From Chloroflexota bacterium (GTDB lineage Bacteria; Chloroflexota; Chloroflexia; Chloroflexales; Roseiflexaceae), in contig JAGWYG010000031.1 in the NCBI GenBank assembly GCA_018969485.1, forward strand, positions 1-33,220: 33,220 bases of DNA, read 5' to 3'. This document shows positions 31,305 to 33,220 of this stretch, piece by piece (the first letter of the stretch is position 1; the number at the start of each line of letters is the position of its first letter). The notes beneath the pieces were generated by a model that made no database searches, had not been told where the DNA came from, and saw only the letters and a program-made list of their open reading frames with translations. The translations under genes were made by a program, and so were the position numbers.

Positions 31305-32813
31305 TCATCCGGCGCCAGTGTGCGCCAATCGCTCGTCCAGGCCGCGCGTCGCCGCATACCCGTCGCGGAAGACCGCGTACGTCGCCTCGTACGCCGCACG
31401 GCGGCCGGCGTCGGGCTCGACGACGCCGCTGACGTGCACCGCCGACGCCACTGCATCGTCGATCGAGCGGAACACGCCGCCGCCGACGCCGGCGAGCAGC
31501 GCCGCGCCGAACGCCGGCCCCTCCTCGGCGCCGAGCATCTCGACCGGCGCACCATAGATGTCGGCCTGCAGCGCGCGCCAGAAGGCGCTGGTCGCTCCGC
31601 CGCCGGTGGCACGGATGTGCTGCGGCGCCAGCCCGAGCGCGCGCATGATCTCGAGCCCGTCGCGCAGCGCATAGACGACGCCCTCGAGGACGGCCCGCAC
31701 GAGGTGGCCGGCGCCGTGCCGCGACGTCAGCCCGATGAAGGCGCCGCGCGCCAGCGGATCCAGGTGCGGCGTGCGCTCGCCGGTGAGGTACGGCAGGAAG
31801 ATCAGGCCCTCGGCGCCGGGCGGTGTGTCGGCGGCCAGCGCCACCAGCGCATCGTAGCTCAGCGGTGCGCCGCCGAAGCCCGCCAGCGTGTCGCGCAGCC
31901 AGCGCAGCGCTCCGCCCGCGGCCAGCGTCACCGCCATCAGGTGCCAGGCACCCGGCACGGCATGGCAGAAGCTGTGCAGCCGGCCGGCCGGGTCCAGCGC
32001 GATCCGCGCCATGTGCGCGAACAGGACGCCGCTGGTGCCGATGCTGCTGCTCACCACGCCCGGCGCCACGATCCCGGTGCCTACCGCGGCAGCGGCGTTG
32101 TCGCCACCCCCGGCGACCAGCGGCACGCCGGCCGGCAGGCCCAGCTCGGCGGCCACCGCCGGCAGCAGCGTGCCAGTGATCTCGGGGCCCTCGAAGACGG
32201 CCGGGAACCAGCCGGCGGGCAGGTCGAGCGCGTCGAGCAGCGGCGCGCTCCAGGTGCGCCGCCGCAGGTCCAGCAGCAGCGTGCCGGCGGCATCCGAGGC
32301 GTCGGTGGCGGCGCTGCCGCTCAGGCGTAGCCGGATGAAATCCTTCGGCAGCAATACCCGCGCGATCCGGGCGTAGGCCTCCGGCTCGTGGTGGCGCAGC
32401 CAGATGATCTTCGGCGCCTGAAAGCCGGTGAGCGCCGGGTTGCCGGTGATCGCGACCAGCCGCTCGGCGCCGACGCGCTGCGTGATCTCGGCGCATTCCG
32501 CCGCAGTGCGCTGATCGTTCCACAGCATCGCCGGCCGGATGACCCGGTCGTGGGCATCGAGAAAGACGGCCCCGTGCATCTGGCCGGTGAGCCCGATCGC
32601 GACCACTGACGCACCGCCAAGCGCCGCGGTCACCGTTCGCACCGCCCGTCGCGCGCCATTCCACCAGTCTTCCGGCGCCTGCTCGCTCCACTGCGGGCGC
32701 GGCGCCGACAACGGGTATGGCTCGCTGGCGCTGGCGATCACCCGGCCGCGCTCGTCGACGGCGACAACCTTGACGCCGCTGGTGCCGATGTCGATCCCCA
32801 TCGTGAGTGTCAT
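31305..32813 (-). CDS. xylB: Xylulokinase (FGGY carbohydrate kinase)
   Basis: 502 aa against 484 in E. coli XylB. The enzyme phosphorylates D-xylulose to xylulose 5-phosphate. MGIDIGTSGVKVVAVD at 5-20 is the phosphate-1 motif with Asp8. TGQMHG at 76-81 and WNDQRT at 98-103 are substrate-site motifs specific to xylulokinases, and GGGDNAAAAVGTG carries the catalytic Asp238. GGGATSAFWRALQADIYG is the adenosine motif. The ATG at 32813 is chosen because GGAGGAG is 7 nt upstream; the longer frame to 32858 lacks this. The importer operon follows 222 bp later in the same direction, so the kinase could act on a pentose released from the imported solute. No xylose isomerase gene is in the window. Confidence 0.95.
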   Translation of the reverse strand: MTLTMGIDIGTSGVKVVAVDERGRVIASASEPYPLSAPRPQWSEQAPEDWWNGARRAVRTVTAALGGASVVAIGLTGQMHGAVFLDAHDRVIRPAMLWNDQRTAAECAEITQRVGAERLVAITGNPALTGFQAPKIIWLRHHEPEAYARIARVLLPKDFIRLRLSGSAATDASDAAGTLLLDLRRRTWSAPLLDALDLPAGWFPAVFEGPEITGTLLPAVAAELGLPAGVPLVAGGGDNAAAAVGTGIVAPGVVSSSIGTSGVLFAHMARIALDPAGRLHSFCHAVPGAWHLMAVTLAAGGALRWLRDTLAGFGGAPLSYDALVALAADTPPGAEGLIFLPYLTGERTPHLDPLARGAFIGLTSRHGAGHLVRAVLEGVVYALRDGLEIMRALGLAPQHIRATGGGATSAFWRALQADIYGAPVEMLGAEEGPAFGAALLAGVGGGVFRSIDDAVASAVHVSGVVEPDAGRRAAYEATYAVFRDGYAATRGLDERLAHTGAG

Positions 32814-32948
32814 CAGGCCGCTCCTCCGCTGCGCGCGCCCTGCCGCCACGCGCGGCATCTGGCGTCGGGTGCGATCATGCCGCAGATGGCGCGGCGCGCC
32901 CGAGGCGGCCGCTCCGCGATCGTCGCTGCGTGCTGCGATGCCCGAGGC

Positions 32949-33023
32949 TGGAGCCGGTGGTCGGGCTTGAACCGACGACCTGCTGTTTACAAGACAGCTG
33001 CTCTACCACTGAGCTACACCGGC
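32949..33023 (-). tRNA. tRNA-Thr (anticodon UGU)
   Basis: On the minus strand the full cloverleaf folds: acceptor GCCGGTG pairs with CACCGGC, D-arm GCTC/GAGC, anticodon stem GCTGT/ACAGC around the loop CTTGTAA with anticodon TGT, variable AGGTC, and T-arm GTCGG/CCGAC with loop TTCAAGC. After discriminator T the CCA end is encoded (32951-32949). It reads ACA threonine codons. Confidence 0.97.
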
Positions 33024-33031
33024 ATGGGCCG

Positions 33032-33061
33032 AGTATAGCATGCGCGGATTGCGCCCGTCAA
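33032..33061 (-). promoter_or_regulatory. Near-consensus sigma-70 promoter of tRNA-Thr
   Basis: On the minus strand TTGACG (33056-33061) and TATACT (33032-33037) are 18 nt apart, with TGC directly before the -10. The tRNA begins about 9 nt downstream of the -10 box, so transcription starts close to the mature 5' end. Confidence 0.75.
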
Positions 33062-33089
33062 TCCGGCCGGTGCCTGCATCGGGTTCTCC

Positions 33090-33220
33090 GCCGAAGGCAC
33101 GAAGGCACGAAGGGGCGGGAGACGGGCTCACACGAAGCCACGAAGACACGAAGGGACGGGAGGCACGAAGGCACGAAGAGACGGGAGGCGCGGGAGACGG
33201 GCTCACACGAAGGCACGAAG
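33090..33220. repeat. ACGAAG-type interspersed repeat cluster at right end
   Basis: Irregular copies of CACGAAGGC and variants, interrupted by GGGA(G)ACGGG stretches. A 17-nt unit GACGGGCTCACACGAAG occurs at 33121-33137 and again at 33196-33212, and a 25-nt version also occurs at the left end of the window (62-86). The cluster continues past the window edge. Spacers are not unique, so it is not a CRISPR array. Confidence 0.85.

Noticed and set aside
33003-33206. Minus-strand 67-codon frame over the right-end repeats
   Set aside because: It runs from ACGAAG repeats into the tRNA-Thr gene. The Ser/Pro/Cys-rich peptide is a translation of the repeat.
33090-33220. Possible CRISPR array
   Set aside because: Repeat units are 9-17 nt and irregular, spacers are not unique, and there are no cas genes.

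Overview
The window is very GC-rich, densely coded bacterial DNA. Alanine/arginine-rich proteins, Pro/Thr-rich linkers behind lipoprotein signals, a very large membrane glycosyltransferase-like protein and a rpmB // asp23-fakA-degV-degV-recG neighbourhood suggest a Chloroflexota bacterium (Chloroflexia type). This is inference; there is no rRNA in the window. Both ends lie in low-complexity repeats: a heptamer array on the left and ACGAAG-type repeats on the right. They share an identical 25-mer, so the window ends may be assembly breakpoints.

Layout. 1-1151: repeats, a small pseudo-receiver-like gene and about 620 bp without a convincing gene. 1152-6550 (minus): an S41-type lipoprotein peptidase, and upstream of it a compact operon for an LLM flavin/F420 oxidoreductase, a cupin, an Ldh2/MDH2-type dehydrogenase and an MFS transporter, apparently a small-molecule catabolic cluster of unknown substrate. 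6705-7969 (plus): a TIGR04076 protein and an FGE/SUMF1-like protein without the active-site cysteines. 7997-8716 (minus): a GNAT acetyltransferase. 8717-9772: a gene graveyard with remnants of two transposase families (IS630-like and ISKra4-like). 9773-16986 (plus): D-xylonate dehydratase (YjhG/YagF type), nucleoside hydrolase, kynureninase and a 1001-aa polytopic membrane protein. 17015-17040 is a perfect 26-bp palindrome between converging genes.

17063-23430: rpmB (minus, with a good promoter) diverges from a tightly overlapping operon: Asp23-like protein, FakA, two DegV/FakB proteins and RecG. FakA plus FakB make acyl-phosphate from fatty acids, so two binding subunits encoded beside one kinase suggest two acyl specificities. 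Between recG and the next gene lies a tandem duplication of the recG tail plus methyltransferase head, followed by a 46-nt deletion, leaving a 68-codon chimeric ORF. 23666-25746: a methyltransferase converging on a sterol-glucosyltransferase-like GT1 enzyme, possibly acting on isoprenoid lipids. 25812-26222: a DUF3830 protein.

26233-32813 (minus): a complete BMP-type ABC importer (lipoprotein, double ATPase, two permeases) preceded by xylulokinase. The transporter family takes up nucleosides or related solutes; with the nucleoside hydrolase elsewhere in the window this suggests pentose/nucleoside scavenging. A tRNA-Thr(UGU) with a near-consensus promoter closes the gene content. No CRISPR array, phage module or defence island was found. 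The strongest unusual observations are the recG/methyltransferase duplication, the loss of the catalytic lysine in the S41 protein, the fakA-fakB-fakB operon and the two decayed IS elements.
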